NCBI RefSeq assembly: GCF_000970675.1 | Contig: NZ_LAJA01000004.1 | Location: 62,001 to 126,000 of the forward strand | Reading direction: 5' to 3' | Length of the DNA: 64,000 bases | From: Domibacillus tundrae | GTDB taxonomy: Bacteria > Bacillota > Bacilli > Bacillales > Domibacillaceae | Shown: positions 42,303 through 50,862 of the stretch, piece by piece | Position numbering within the stretch: the first letter of the stretch is position 1 | Layout: each line of letters begins with the position of its first letter | Translations under genes and position numbers: made by a program | The notes under the pieces: generated by a model | The model's database searches: none | What the model was told of the DNA's origin: nothing | What the model saw: only the letters and a program-made list of their open reading frames with translations

Positions 42303-42542
42303 TTGATTATGCTAAGAAACATCGAGGAATTTAGTCAAATGATCTTGAAGATGGGTTTTTCTAAACGAGCTTTTGCCCGTCAATGTGGTTTAACTGAGTC
42401 GACATTCAACCGAGTCTCAAATGGCAAGCAATCGCCTCGAGCGAATACGGCTAAAAAGATATGCGACGGTTTGGAATTAAGCTTTGATGATATTTTCATC
42501 ATTAAAGAAAAAAAACTGAAAGATAAAAGGAGTGAAAAGTAA
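42303..42542 (+). CDS. Small Xre-family DNA-binding protein
   Basis: 79 residues forming a single helix-turn-helix (FSKRAFARQCGLTESTFNRVSNG) with a lysine-rich tail. TTG at 42303 lies seven bases after AAGGGGTG; ATG at 42309 is an alternative. By position it is a Cro-like or Str-like early regulator of the element. It overlaps the next gene by one base. Confidence 0.8.
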   Translation: MIMLRNIEEFSQMILKMGFSKRAFARQCGLTESTFNRVSNGKQSPRANTAKKICDGLELSFDDIFIIKEKKLKDKRSEK

Positions 42543-42874
42543 TGCTTGAAATATCTATTGATGACGAAAAGTTGAAAGCAGTGTACGAAGCTGAATTAAA
42601 GCGTCGTTTAGATGAGATCGAGAAAACGGCATTTTTCTTAACCTTCAAAGATCTATGTCGCTATACAAAAGTAAGCAACACCACAGTTTATGATCTTTTC
42701 CTAAGCGATCCAGAGTTTCCAGTGATTCGTGTAGGTGTGAAAATGCTCTTTCCGAAAAAAGAAGTAGATGCCTATTTAGAAAAATGGGTTAAGGAAGTGA
42801 TTGAAGATCATGGAGGGCATGCGAGAGCGTCAAAGAACGTAGCAAAAAAAATTCTTATGACTAAAGCGGAATAA
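42542..42874 (+). CDS. Excisionase-like winged-helix protein
   Basis: 110 residues with a MerR/excisionase-type helix-turn-helix: FKDLCRYTKVSNTTVYDLFL, then FPVIRVGVKMLFPKKEVDAYLEKW, the usual pattern of Xis/AlpA-like proteins. Translationally coupled (TAATG) to the gene before. Likely the directionality factor for int. Confidence 0.7.
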   Translation: MLEISIDDEKLKAVYEAELKRRLDEIEKTAFFLTFKDLCRYTKVSNTTVYDLFLSDPEFPVIRVGVKMLFPKKEVDAYLEKWVKEVIEDHGGHARASKNVAKKILMTKAE

Positions 42875-42944
42875 AAGGAAGCTCTCTTGAAAAGCACTCC
42901 ACCGGGCAACACGGGATAAAACTAACAATGAGGAGTAGTGAGTG

Positions 42945-43400
42945 ATGAGTGAAAATCAAAATCGATTAGAGAAAATCACGGTAGATAGCCGTCGTTACAC
43001 GGCTCACGCGGATAAAATTGGGGCGGTTTACGTTGTTGATCTTGAAGAATTTACACCTTCAGGTGGGTTATGCAAAGTGAACCGGATGCAGGCGGAAAGC
43101 GAAGAAGCAGCGTGTAAATTATTTGAAGCGTTCGTAAGTGGGACGGAAAAGTTTTTATCTCTTATTGGAGAGCAAGGTAATCCTGCTTGTTTAACGTATT
43201 TTGAAGCCAGGGTGTTTGCGGGACTATCAGAATACGATGCAGGTCAGGTCGTTGGGCGTACCGCAAATTGGTGGCAGTCTTTCGAAAAAGGACAGTCAAA
43301 AGGTAATTTAAATATGGATCAATATTCAGCATTCTGCTTTGCCTGCGGCTTATTGCCCGGCTGGGTGGATAAGGAAAAGGAAGAGGTGAAAGTAGGATGA
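42945..43400 (+). CDS. Uncharacterised protein with C-terminal HTH-like domain
   Basis: 151 residues from ATG at 42945 after GAGGAG (GTG 42942 also possible). The N-terminal half is a small alpha/beta region (VDSRRYTAHADKIGAVYVVD). The second half, around LSEYDAGQVVGRTANWWQSFEKG, resembles an Xre helix-turn-helix. It overlaps the YozE-like gene by four bases (ATGA). Possibly a further regulator. Confidence 0.6.
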   Translation: MSENQNRLEKITVDSRRYTAHADKIGAVYVVDLEEFTPSGGLCKVNRMQAESEEAACKLFEAFVSGTEKFLSLIGEQGNPACLTYFEARVFAGLSEYDAGQVVGRTANWWQSFEKGQSKGNLNMDQYSAFCFACGLLPGWVDKEKEEVKVG

Positions 43401-43609
43401 CATTCAAATCTTGGATTCTAACGTACACACAAAAAGACAGCCCGCGCGGTGATCTGGCTCGCGATATTAGAAGAGATTTAGAGTTTCCACATCAGCTTGA
43501 TACATGGAGACAGCTAAAGGCTTATCTGAATAATCGCCACGCTATGCCAGCAGTTATGACAACTGCCTATAATGCCTGGGCAGCGTATCAAAAAGAGCAA
43601 AAAAAATAA
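43397..43609 (+). CDS. YozE-like SAM-domain protein
   Basis: 70 residues resembling the YozE family (PF06855): FKSWILTYTQKDSPRGDLARDI, FPHQLDTWRQLKAYL and AYNAWAAYQKEQK. YozE-like proteins are common in phages and Bacillus genomes; role unknown. Confidence 0.65.
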   Translation: MTFKSWILTYTQKDSPRGDLARDIRRDLEFPHQLDTWRQLKAYLNNRHAMPAVMTTAYNAWAAYQKEQKK

Positions 43610-43744
43610 CACCCGCACAGCAATGCGGATGCTTTAATATCTCACTAACATCTTATCAGAAAAAAGCTTAAAAAGAAAGGGCCCCCCAATCAATAAGAAA
43701 ATCGGGACGGTCAGGGAGGCTATTCCATAATTACCTACACCAAA

Positions 43745-43775
43745 GAAAAAAGGATTCGCATTATTCAGCGAATCC
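43745..43775 (-). terminator. Leftward terminator-like hairpin before the primase gene
   Basis: GGATTCGC and GCGAATCC form a perfect 8-bp stem with an 8-base loop. On the minus strand it is followed by TTTTTT. No minus-strand gene upstream of it is convincing, so it may block antisense transcription or act as a plus-strand leader structure. Confidence 0.4.
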
Positions 43776-43871
43776 CGGACATGTAAACTTTTTTCGATAT
43801 CTATATTGTGCCACAAACAGGGTTGAAACGGCCACATGTCTAGGGTTCGCGTCACAGGAGGTGCTGCAATC

Positions 43872-46574
43872 ATGGCAGCCTTAAGAGAGGGAATAGAGAA
43901 GCCGGATCCGCTTCGGCCGCGATTTGAGCGGATCCCAGCTGAATTAAGGAAACTAAACAGCTGGGTACTGTGGAGATACCAGCCTAACGGAAACAAATGG
44001 ACGAAAGTTTTAAAGCAGATAAATGGGCGCAATGCATCCGTAGACAAGCCGGAAACATGGACTTCTTTTGAAGCGGTCCAGATCGCATACAACGGCGGCA
44101 GGTTTGATGGAATCGGATTCGTGTTTTCATCTGACAACGAATACGCTGGCATTGATATAGATGGCGTTGTAAAAGACGGCCAGATGAGCCATGAGGACGA
44201 GCAGGCAGCACGGTTTGCTGATATGGTCCACAGTTTAAGCTATACCGAATTATCGCCAAGCGGATCCGGCCTGCATGTGATCTTCAGGACGCCGCTTCAT
44301 ATGGAGAAAGGCAGGAAGAAGAGCGGCAAGGAAATCTACACACATAACCGCTTCTTCACCTTCACAGGGCATGTTTTTGGCGGAATGGATGAAATACACG
44401 ACGTAGCAGAAGAAACGCTCACGGGGCTGTTAGAGACTTATTTCGGACAAGCTCAAAGTGAAGCTTCTTCTGTGGATGTAGAAGCCTGGGAGAAAGAGAG
44501 AGATCCGCAGCCGATTGATGATGTGCCAGACGCACAGCTCTGGAAGACGATGTTTGGCTGTTTGGAGCTCATAATCGCCAATAACCGTTTTCCGGCGCAG
44601 ATCGGACAGCGTAAAGGTGATGTGATCCGGGCGTTGCATGATGGAACCGCTACAGAACGATTTTACGACGGCGATGACAGTAGCGCGGACCAAGCACTTA
44701 TGAATTATCTAGCCCGCTTCACTCTGATGAATGTACCACGCATGAAAGCTATGTTTGAGCAATCGGCTTTATCCCAGCGTGATAAATGGCGGAAACGGAC
44801 TGACTATCAGGTAAGAACGATCAGAGAGGCATTTAAGGGGGCACAGGAAGTGCTGAAAGATCCGCCTCACTTAGACTTTAATGATGAAAAGGGAGGTGAG
44901 AGCGCCCGGCTGGTGCATATTCCAGAGCCTTTCCGTGTGATAAGGGACGAACTTTACCGTGTCGAATACAAGCGGCGCGGCGAAAAGATTGAAGAAGTGC
45001 AGCACCATATCGCTTATTGTGTGCCGACTGTTACCCGCTCCTTTTTTAATTATGAAACTGACAGCCTTTTTTATGAGATTGCATGGAAAAGCAAGGATAG
45101 AACAAGAAAGCGGACGGTTCCGGCTTCATGGCTTGCCACCAAGCGGGAGCTGGTGAAGCTGTCAGACGGCGGCATGAACGTAAACGATAACAACGCCAAG
45201 TATTTCGTGGACTATTTCAGTGCCTTTATCGGAAGGAATCAGATTCCACAAGAGCAGGCGGTAGATCGCTTAGGCTATGCAGCAGGCGGCGGTTTTGTCC
45301 ACCCGGCAACCGCCAAAGAAAACGGCTTTGAGGTTATCGATCAGGGTGATGCAGGAGCGGACCAGCAATTGCTTGATGCGTTCCAGCCAAAAGGCAGCCT
45401 TGAGATGTGGAAGCAGAATGTACTGGAGCCAATTAAAAAGCATCCCCGCGCCATGTTCATGCTTTCTTCATCTTTTGCTTCCGTGATCCTATCTGATTTA
45501 GGACTTGATCCGATTATTGTCGATAATTCAGCGGTTACGTCACAAGGAAAGTCGGTCCTGCTCAGAGCATGTGCATCGGTATGGGGAAGCCGGCAGCTGG
45601 TGAATGAATTCAACGCCACCGCAAACGCGGTAGAACGCAAGGCAGCATATCTGCAAAACTTCCCGGCTATATTCGATGACACGAAAAAAGCCAATCCGAT
45701 CTGGATGGAAACCATTGTCTACAATTTCAGCGGCGGGCGCTCAAAAGGGAGGGCATCTATCCGAGGTATGCAGAAAGAATATACCTGGCGTAACATCCTT
45801 CTTTCAAACGGGGAACATTCGATTTTAGAGTTTGCTAAAGGCGGCGGAGCGACTGCCAGGGCGATCAGTATTGTTGGCCGTCCGTTTGAGCCGGAACTGA
45901 CATCGGAAGAGCGAAGCCTCATATGTGATGAGGACGGAATGGAAAACCATTATGGCCATGCAGGGCTTGTATTTTTGGCGTACTGGCAGGCGAATAAGAT
46001 CACGCTGAAAAAGCAGTTTAAATCCGTGGAAAGCCATTACCGCGAATTAGCGGGTGACAATGATGTATTAAGCCGGATCGCCCGCCACTTTGCTGCTGTG
46101 GTCTTTGCTGCCGCTGTGATGACAAAGGCACTCAATGTCCGTATAGACGGTCATGCTTTTGACCAGGTCTTTCAGGATATGGCAGAAGAGAATGAATCCC
46201 TGGACAAGCCAAAGCAGTGGATGAACACGCTTCTAACCGACTTGGATGCAGACCGGAATGCTATTTTTTATGACTATGAGCCACGTGTAAAAACAAAAGC
46301 AGTTTTTTACAAAGGGACTATTGGTTTTACGCCGGCTTACTTGAAAGAAATGCTTGGGGCGGATGAGAAGATGATCAGGCAGGAGTGGATGAATCGGGGC
46401 ATGACGGTTAGATCCACAAGGGATGGAAAGCCGGTTGATTATAAACCAGTCAAGGTTGCCGGCAGAATGATGCGTATTGTTCTTGTTAATACCGAAATTT
46501 TAGGATCTTCTGGATTCGATTTCAGCAAACATGAAACCAATTCAACAGAAGATGATTTTAGCGTGCTGGAATAA
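43872..46574 (+). CDS. Primase-polymerase / DUF927-type helicase replication protein
   Basis: About 900 residues. ATG at 43872 is chosen because AGGAGGTG lies nine bases upstream; an in-frame ATG at 43836 lacks a site. The N-terminal part looks like a phage/plasmid primase-polymerase, with YAGIDIDGVV near residue 93 as the metal-binding DxD and LSPSGSGLHVIF. The C-terminal half resembles DUF927 helicase-like ATPases with the P-loop TSQGKSVLL near residue 555 and IFDDTKKANP as a Walker B candidate. Primase-helicases of this kind drive satellite and phage replication. Confidence 0.8.
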   Translation: MAALREGIEKPDPLRPRFERIPAELRKLNSWVLWRYQPNGNKWTKVLKQINGRNASVDKPETWTSFEAVQIAYNGGRFDGIGFVFSSDNEYAGIDIDGVVKDGQMSHEDEQAARFADMVHSLSYTELSPSGSGLHVIFRTPLHMEKGRKKSGKEIYTHNRFFTFTGHVFGGMDEIHDVAEETLTGLLETYFGQAQSEASSVDVEAWEKERDPQPIDDVPDAQLWKTMFGCLELIIANNRFPAQIGQRKGDVIRALHDGTATERFYDGDDSSADQALMNYLARFTLMNVPRMKAMFEQSALSQRDKWRKRTDYQVRTIREAFKGAQEVLKDPPHLDFNDEKGGESARLVHIPEPFRVIRDELYRVEYKRRGEKIEEVQHHIAYCVPTVTRSFFNYETDSLFYEIAWKSKDRTRKRTVPASWLATKRELVKLSDGGMNVNDNNAKYFVDYFSAFIGRNQIPQEQAVDRLGYAAGGGFVHPATAKENGFEVIDQGDAGADQQLLDAFQPKGSLEMWKQNVLEPIKKHPRAMFMLSSSFASVILSDLGLDPIIVDNSAVTSQGKSVLLRACASVWGSRQLVNEFNATANAVERKAAYLQNFPAIFDDTKKANPIWMETIVYNFSGGRSKGRASIRGMQKEYTWRNILLSNGEHSILEFAKGGGATARAISIVGRPFEPELTSEERSLICDEDGMENHYGHAGLVFLAYWQANKITLKKQFKSVESHYRELAGDNDVLSRIARHFAAVVFAAAVMTKALNVRIDGHAFDQVFQDMAEENESLDKPKQWMNTLLTDLDADRNAIFYDYEPRVKTKAVFYKGTIGFTPAYLKEMLGADEKMIRQEWMNRGMTVRSTRDGKPVDYKPVKVAGRMMRIVLVNTEILGSSGFDFSKHETNSTEDDFSVLE

Positions 46575-46581
46575 CTAAAAA

Positions 46582-46897
46582 GGTAACCATAGTTACCAGT
46601 GGAAATTTCTTTTTGAAAAACTGGTAACTCTTCAAAAAACTTATGTATCAAGGGTTTTCTATATAAAGTTACCAAAGTTACCAAAGTTACCTTAAATATT
46701 ATATATATCGTGAAAGGTTTTCTATCCATGTGGACTTTATAAAAATCTAATACGTGTTTCGTATATAAGTATATTCACTAGAAAACTGGTAACTTGGTAA
46801 CTTTGGTTTTTTAAGTTCTTAGAACGTTGGTGTATCAAGGTTTTCAGTAGGTTACCGCAAAAAAAAATTTAGGTTACCCGCTTGGAACTTTGGTAAC
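46582..46897. other. Iteron array, candidate replication origin of the element
   Basis: Eleven copies of GGTAAC or its complement GTTACC fall in 316 bases. They include three exact tandem AAAGTTACC units at 46665-46691 and a GGTAACTTGGTAACTTTGG cluster at 46788-46806. Two copies of TATCAAGG(G)TTTTC are also present. Rich in A+T between repeats. It fills the gap behind the primase gene, where satellite origins lie. Confidence 0.75.
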
Positions 46898-46950
46898 TTT
46901 TCTACTCGTAAACTATTCGGATAGTACTTAGAAAAGGGAGATGGGGGAGT

Positions 46951-47793
46951 ATGGACAGAGCTAAACCGGCTTTAACGGCTACCGCCGAAATTGCAAAGCC
47001 GCCAGACTTTCATACTGGGCTGACAGAATTGCTGGTGAGAGCATGTCCATACTGTGGATCTGAACACACGCACACAGTAGAAGGCATATTTAGCGGTAGC
47101 CTAAAAGCGAAAGTGCTGGGGATCATGACGGCTGTATGCGGCGGATCATATCAGCTGTTGATTAACTGGGATTTAGATATGAACCGGTTTGCGCGGATGA
47201 TGTATGAGCTTTATCAAAAGCGAAGCGCTGAAATAGTGGCAAAAGTGAGCAAGACCGCTTATAAGAAGCAGCCGCAGGAAGAGCAAGACAAACGCCATTA
47301 TATGTGGGACCTGCATCATTTAGCTGGATCGGCAGCTAAAGCAGCTGCCTTGGAAGCGAATCGCACTGATTACTTTAATTCACTATACGACTTTAGTTCG
47401 ACTTATACGGATTATGAGGATCCGGTCGGTATTTGTCGGCATGGAGTCAATACAGAAAGCAAAGCATTGGAGATTATTGACGAGAAAGATGCGTATGATC
47501 GTCTGATTAAGAGTTATAAGGCAAAGGCGAAGCGTTGGCAATCTATATTGTCTCGTCTTCCACCGTTCGCCAGTGTGCGCTTCAGAAATTATTTCGAGCA
47601 CGGTCTGGAGGATCCAAACATAGAAAGCTTGGTAGTAAGATTGTTTCCAGAACTTCAACGAGAAGAGGAAGAACAAGAGAAAGTCAAAAATCAGAAAGCG
47701 TATGCCGCTTACCATGCATACCGGCAACGTGATGATGTTTCGACTGACAATGTAGCTGAACTGATTAAGCTGTTTCGTTCCACAGTTGTGTGA
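46951..47793 (+). CDS. Uncharacterised protein with N-terminal CxxC motif
   Basis: 280 residues; ATG at 46951 follows AAGGGAGATGGGGGAGT. A CPYCGSEHTH motif near residues 32-41 suggests a zinc ribbon, and the C-terminal third is helical and acidic. I do not recognise the family. Its place directly after the origin and before the morphogenesis-like genes would suit a replication helper or late-gene activator. Confidence 0.6.
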   Translation: MDRAKPALTATAEIAKPPDFHTGLTELLVRACPYCGSEHTHTVEGIFSGSLKAKVLGIMTAVCGGSYQLLINWDLDMNRFARMMYELYQKRSAEIVAKVSKTAYKKQPQEEQDKRHYMWDLHHLAGSAAKAAALEANRTDYFNSLYDFSSTYTDYEDPVGICRHGVNTESKALEIIDEKDAYDRLIKSYKAKAKRWQSILSRLPPFASVRFRNYFEHGLEDPNIESLVVRLFPELQREEEEQEKVKNQKAYAAYHAYRQRDDVSTDNVAELIKLFRSTVV

Positions 47794-47822
47794 AACCCAT
47801 ATTTTAAAAGGAGGCCATGACC

Positions 47823-48353
47823 ATGGCAAAAACTATCCATCAGCAAATCGAGGAAGAGCGTAAACGTGTAAATCTATTGCGTGAAACTTCAGCAAATCAA
47901 GATGCACTTGATGACGACAAACTAAAAGGCTTGCAGGAAGATTATCGCCTTGCACTAATCAAGGGAGATGATCAACGACTGGATACAATCAATGAACAAA
48001 TAAAAGAAGTGTCTGTCCGTACTGCACGCAGGAAAGAACAGATTGCCCTATTGGCAAATGAACAGAATAACCCAGTGATTCGCCGCTGTTATTTGCAGCA
48101 GATGGAACAGTATGAAACAAATGCTGCTTTGTATAAACAACAGGCTGTTGATCTAGCTAAGAAGCTGGAGGATCAACGTCGGGAGCTGCTGAAAGGGATG
48201 CAGGAGCTAGTGAAGCTCCATCGCAACTACTGCAATCAAAACAGTGTATACAATGATGCAGCAAGACGTATTGGGATGCCAGGCACATTGAATGCTGGAT
48301 TTGAAACGGGAATCCTGATTGACAATCTGTTGATTCATAAGGTACCTGAATGA
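47823..48353 (+). CDS. Coiled-coil protein, possible scaffold-like
   Basis: 176 residues from ATG at 47823, eight bases after AGGAGG (ATG 47817 is too close). Almost entirely charged heptad-rich helix through residue 140, with a short C-terminal segment. No family recognised. It overlaps the prohead protease gene by four bases, so the two are made together; phage scaffolds are likewise helical and encoded next to the protease, but this is inference. Confidence 0.6.
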   Translation: MAKTIHQQIEEERKRVNLLRETSANQDALDDDKLKGLQEDYRLALIKGDDQRLDTINEQIKEVSVRTARRKEQIALLANEQNNPVIRRCYLQQMEQYETNAALYKQQAVDLAKKLEDQRRELLKGMQELVKLHRNYCNQNSVYNDAARRIGMPGTLNAGFETGILIDNLLIHKVPE

Positions 48354-48883
48354 CCAGGTATATCTATGGCAGGGCAATGCCTCTTCATGATTCTTATGTG
48401 GAGGCAAGCACTGACATTACCGGCGAACAGTACGAGGTACAGCTAATACCAGATCGTTCAGTCATTCAGCTGGATACAATCATTGGCGCAACAGTCCAGC
48501 ATGACTACTGTGAAGAGATAGGACGCAGTGACAAAGGGACGCTGGACATTGTGGTGAATGATACCGGTGTATACTTCCGCATCCATTGCATGACTGACCG
48601 GGCGCGACGGACACATGCGCGTATAAGAAGAGGTGAGCTAAAACACTGCAGCCTTTCTTTCACTTACAAGAGCCGACAGATAATAGAGAAGGAACAACAA
48701 GCAGCACAGTTAACACGTGCATTAGGATGGGAGCATGCAACTGTGAAGGTCAATGAATACACAGAGATCCTTATCTTTGAAATATGCGTCTGTGATCATC
48801 CAGCTAACCATAATACGTTTACCACAACGAATGGCCATGATCCAAGATTAGCGGGCATTGATTGGCGCATGGGAAGGGGGTGA
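48350..48883 (+). CDS. HK97-family prohead protease (S78-like)
   Basis: 177 residues with the family pattern in order: GRAMPL near the start, QHD with candidate catalytic H51, IGRSDKGTLDIVVNDTGVYF, then IRRGELKHCSLSF with candidate catalytic S103, and EICVCDHPAN. In tailed phages this enzyme removes the scaffold and the capsid delta domain. Here no capsid or portal gene lies nearby, which is unusual. It may act on a helper phage's capsid. Confidence 0.75.
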   Translation: MTRYIYGRAMPLHDSYVEASTDITGEQYEVQLIPDRSVIQLDTIIGATVQHDYCEEIGRSDKGTLDIVVNDTGVYFRIHCMTDRARRTHARIRRGELKHCSLSFTYKSRQIIEKEQQAAQLTRALGWEHATVKVNEYTEILIFEICVCDHPANHNTFTTTNGHDPRLAGIDWRMGRG

Positions 48884-48889
48884 GCTGGT

Positions 48890-49102
48890 ATGAGGATAGC
48901 TGAAGAGGCGAAAGAGATATTTGCTGAACAAGCCAGAGTTTCGTCACAAAAGATAGAAAACTTAAGAAATGATACAACGCCAGAAGGGACAAAGGAATTT
49001 TATCACCACGTTGCAATTCTTGAGGACATAAAAACAAGACTCGAAATTGTAGAAAGTAGCAAAAAAAGTCTCTCAGATTTAAAGGAGGTGTTGGGGGAAT
49101 AG
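48890..49102 (+). CDS. Small hypothetical protein
   Basis: 70 residues, helical and charged; ATG at 48890 follows GGGGGTGAGCTGGT, six bases after the protease stop. No family recognised. Its end carries AAGGAGGTG followed by a GGGGGAATAGCCCCC palindrome. Confidence 0.5.
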   Translation: MRIAEEAKEIFAEQARVSSQKIENLRNDTTPEGTKEFYHHVAILEDIKTRLEIVESSKKSLSDLKEVLGE

Positions 49103-49200
49103 CCCCCCTGCCCTCGGAAATTTTCAATAATTTTTCAGAGGACCGGAGGAGGCCCTTCGTTTGCAACGCGGATAAATTTTTCATGAAAGGGGGGCGTTGA
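49091..49200. other. GC-rich palindromic segment, possible packaging (cos-like) site
   Basis: GGGGG-AATAG-CCCCC begins the segment, followed by CCTGCCCTCGG, GGACCGGAGGAGGCCC and GAAAGGGGGGCG, in sharp contrast to AT-rich DNA on both sides. No ORF crosses it. The rest of the gap to 49543 is AT-rich without a convincing gene, apart from the promoter at 49465. Confidence 0.3.
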
Positions 49201-49464
49201 GTTTATACACCCTTTATGCATGATTTATACAATCGAAAAATGGCTAAAAGTTTTTAAAATTAATTAAAAATAAAACTAATGCGGGCTGTTTTATATTGAT
49301 GCTCAGAATATAAACGACCCTGTTCTTACAGTGAATTATGCTCTGTATAAAAAAGTAGCTTATAAAAGAAAAAAATCCTCTGCTCAATCGCCACATGCTC
49401 CAAGTGGAAAAGTCTTAATCTAAGCTGATCTAAATACGATTTGTGCAGAATTCTAGTACTATCA

Positions 49465-49473
49465 TGATATAAT
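49465..49473 (+). promoter_or_regulatory. Extended -10 promoter for the cargo gene at 49544
   Basis: TGATATAAT matches the extended -10 consensus, 70 bases before the start codon; no good -35 box. Confidence 0.5.
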
Positions 49474-49543
49474 TACTATTAAGGAAACTCATAGAAAGAA
49501 TGACCTTTAAGATTCCCCCTATTAAGCAACTCGGAGGTAATTC

Positions 49544-50587
49544 ATGGATAGTGAGAAAGTTAAACAAGATTTTTTTGCAGGGTTTTCAAAACTTAAAAAT
49601 CAATCTCTCTGGAAAGGTTGCTTTCACGAAAATAGTGACTGTAGTAAAGAGATAATTAAAGCTCATTCCATTCAAAATAATAGAATTTTAAATTATATTT
49701 CGGAAGATGGAAATGTTTTAATGTTTGGACCAGAATTAAATAATTCTTTGGATTTGAAAACAACTATGAAACCACAAGGGAGAAAGAAAGCCACTACATT
49801 TACCGGTTTTTGTGGCAAACATGATAGCGACTTGTTTAGGCCAATTGAATATACCGAGTATGTTCCTGGTAATAAAGAACAGGAATTTCTATTTGCTTAT
49901 CGAGCTTTGGCTAAAGAGTATCATGCTAAAAAATCGACTGCTGAGATTTCAAGAAAGAGCTTAGGATTTTTAGAAAATGGGGATTACAGTAGTTTAAGCA
50001 AGCTCTTCGACGATGGAAGCCCCCCTGGTAAAGAACATGTAGAATTCATGACTTCTATGTTTGATAGCCATATGTCGGGTACCAATGAAGCCGTTAAAGC
50101 CTTTGAAAAACAACGAGCAGCGATGAATATTAATTTAGAAAATGGGCGTTATTTTAAGATACAAACGGAGTGTATAGTGTTCGATAAAGAATATCATTTG
50201 GCTGTATCCGCGGTATGCAATATAGAAAATGATTTGCTTGGAAATAGAATAAACGATTATGGGAAATTAAATGTGCCATTGGCGCCTCTGTTTGTAACTA
50301 TATTCCCGCAGAATGGAAAAACTTTTGTTTTACTTAGTTATTATAAAAACGATAAATTCAAATTTGAGTTTATAAAAAAACAAATTGTTGCTAAAGAGCC
50401 GGAGGAGCAGGCAATAATAATTTCCAATATAGTAATTAGTCATGTGGAGAACTTTGTGGTATCTCCGATTAAATGGAGAGAACTAGGGGCTAAAAAACAG
50501 GAAAAAATAGCGAGTGCTTTTATGGAAACGGCTTTGACCTTCAATAAACCCTTAGTTTTTGACAATACTCTTAATATCTTTATTTGA
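49544..50587 (+). CDS. Uncharacterised cargo protein with Cys/His cluster
   Basis: 347 residues; ATG follows CGGAGGTAATTC. The N-terminal 100 residues contain GCFHENSDCSKEIIKAHSIQ and TFTGFCGKHD, a C-x(n)-C-H-C-H arrangement that suggests a zinc-bound treble-clef-like fold, perhaps HNH-related. The rest is mixed alpha/beta without a known motif. It has its own promoter and terminator, typical of a cargo cassette, and is clearly AT-rich. Confidence 0.65.
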   Translation: MDSEKVKQDFFAGFSKLKNQSLWKGCFHENSDCSKEIIKAHSIQNNRILNYISEDGNVLMFGPELNNSLDLKTTMKPQGRKKATTFTGFCGKHDSDLFRPIEYTEYVPGNKEQEFLFAYRALAKEYHAKKSTAEISRKSLGFLENGDYSSLSKLFDDGSPPGKEHVEFMTSMFDSHMSGTNEAVKAFEKQRAAMNINLENGRYFKIQTECIVFDKEYHLAVSAVCNIENDLLGNRINDYGKLNVPLAPLFVTIFPQNGKTFVLLSYYKNDKFKFEFIKKQIVAKEPEEQAIIISNIVISHVENFVVSPIKWRELGAKKQEKIASAFMETALTFNKPLVFDNTLNIFI

Positions 50588-50625
50588 TGAAAAAATTAAA
50601 CCAGAAATAGCAATTAGTGATTCCT

Positions 50626-50656
50626 AAAGACAGTACATTTGATGTTCTGTCTTTTT
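50626..50656 (+). terminator. Terminator after the 49544 gene
   Basis: AAAGACAG pairs with CTGTCTTT, followed by TTTC. Confidence 0.7.
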
Positions 50657-50744
50657 CTATTTAATTAGGTTCCTCCCAAAAGAAACAGAAAAGTTTTTGC
50701 TTCAATGGTTGTCTGAACAGTAGGATTTAAAAGGGGGATATTGT

Positions 50745-50768
50745 GACTGGCAACGGCCGGTCTTTTTT
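50745..50768 (+). terminator. Second terminator-like hairpin in the cargo region
   Basis: GACTGGC pairs with GCCGGTC (one G-T pair) and is followed by TTTTTT. Just upstream lies a short open fragment ending EKFLLQWLSEQ, possibly the remnant of a lost gene; otherwise 50588-50862 shows no gene. Confidence 0.6.
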
Positions 50769-50862
50769 GTGCTCGTTTTTAAATCAGACCTCAAATTTGT
50801 ACAACCGCTTCTTTTTCGTGTTTAATTGGGAATATTACGTATAAAAGAGAGGGATGGTCCAC

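Noticed and set aside
43634-43830. Minus-strand frame ending in a hydrophobic peptide (GIASLTVPIFLLIGGPFLF)
   Set aside because: It looks like a small membrane toxin, but no start codon with a ribosome site lies in frame near the hydrophobic part, and the nearest ATG stops after two codons in another frame.
46582-46897. CRISPR array
   Set aside because: The repeats are 6-9 bp hexamers in both orientations with irregular spacing, which fits origin iterons, not 24-40 bp repeats with unique spacers.
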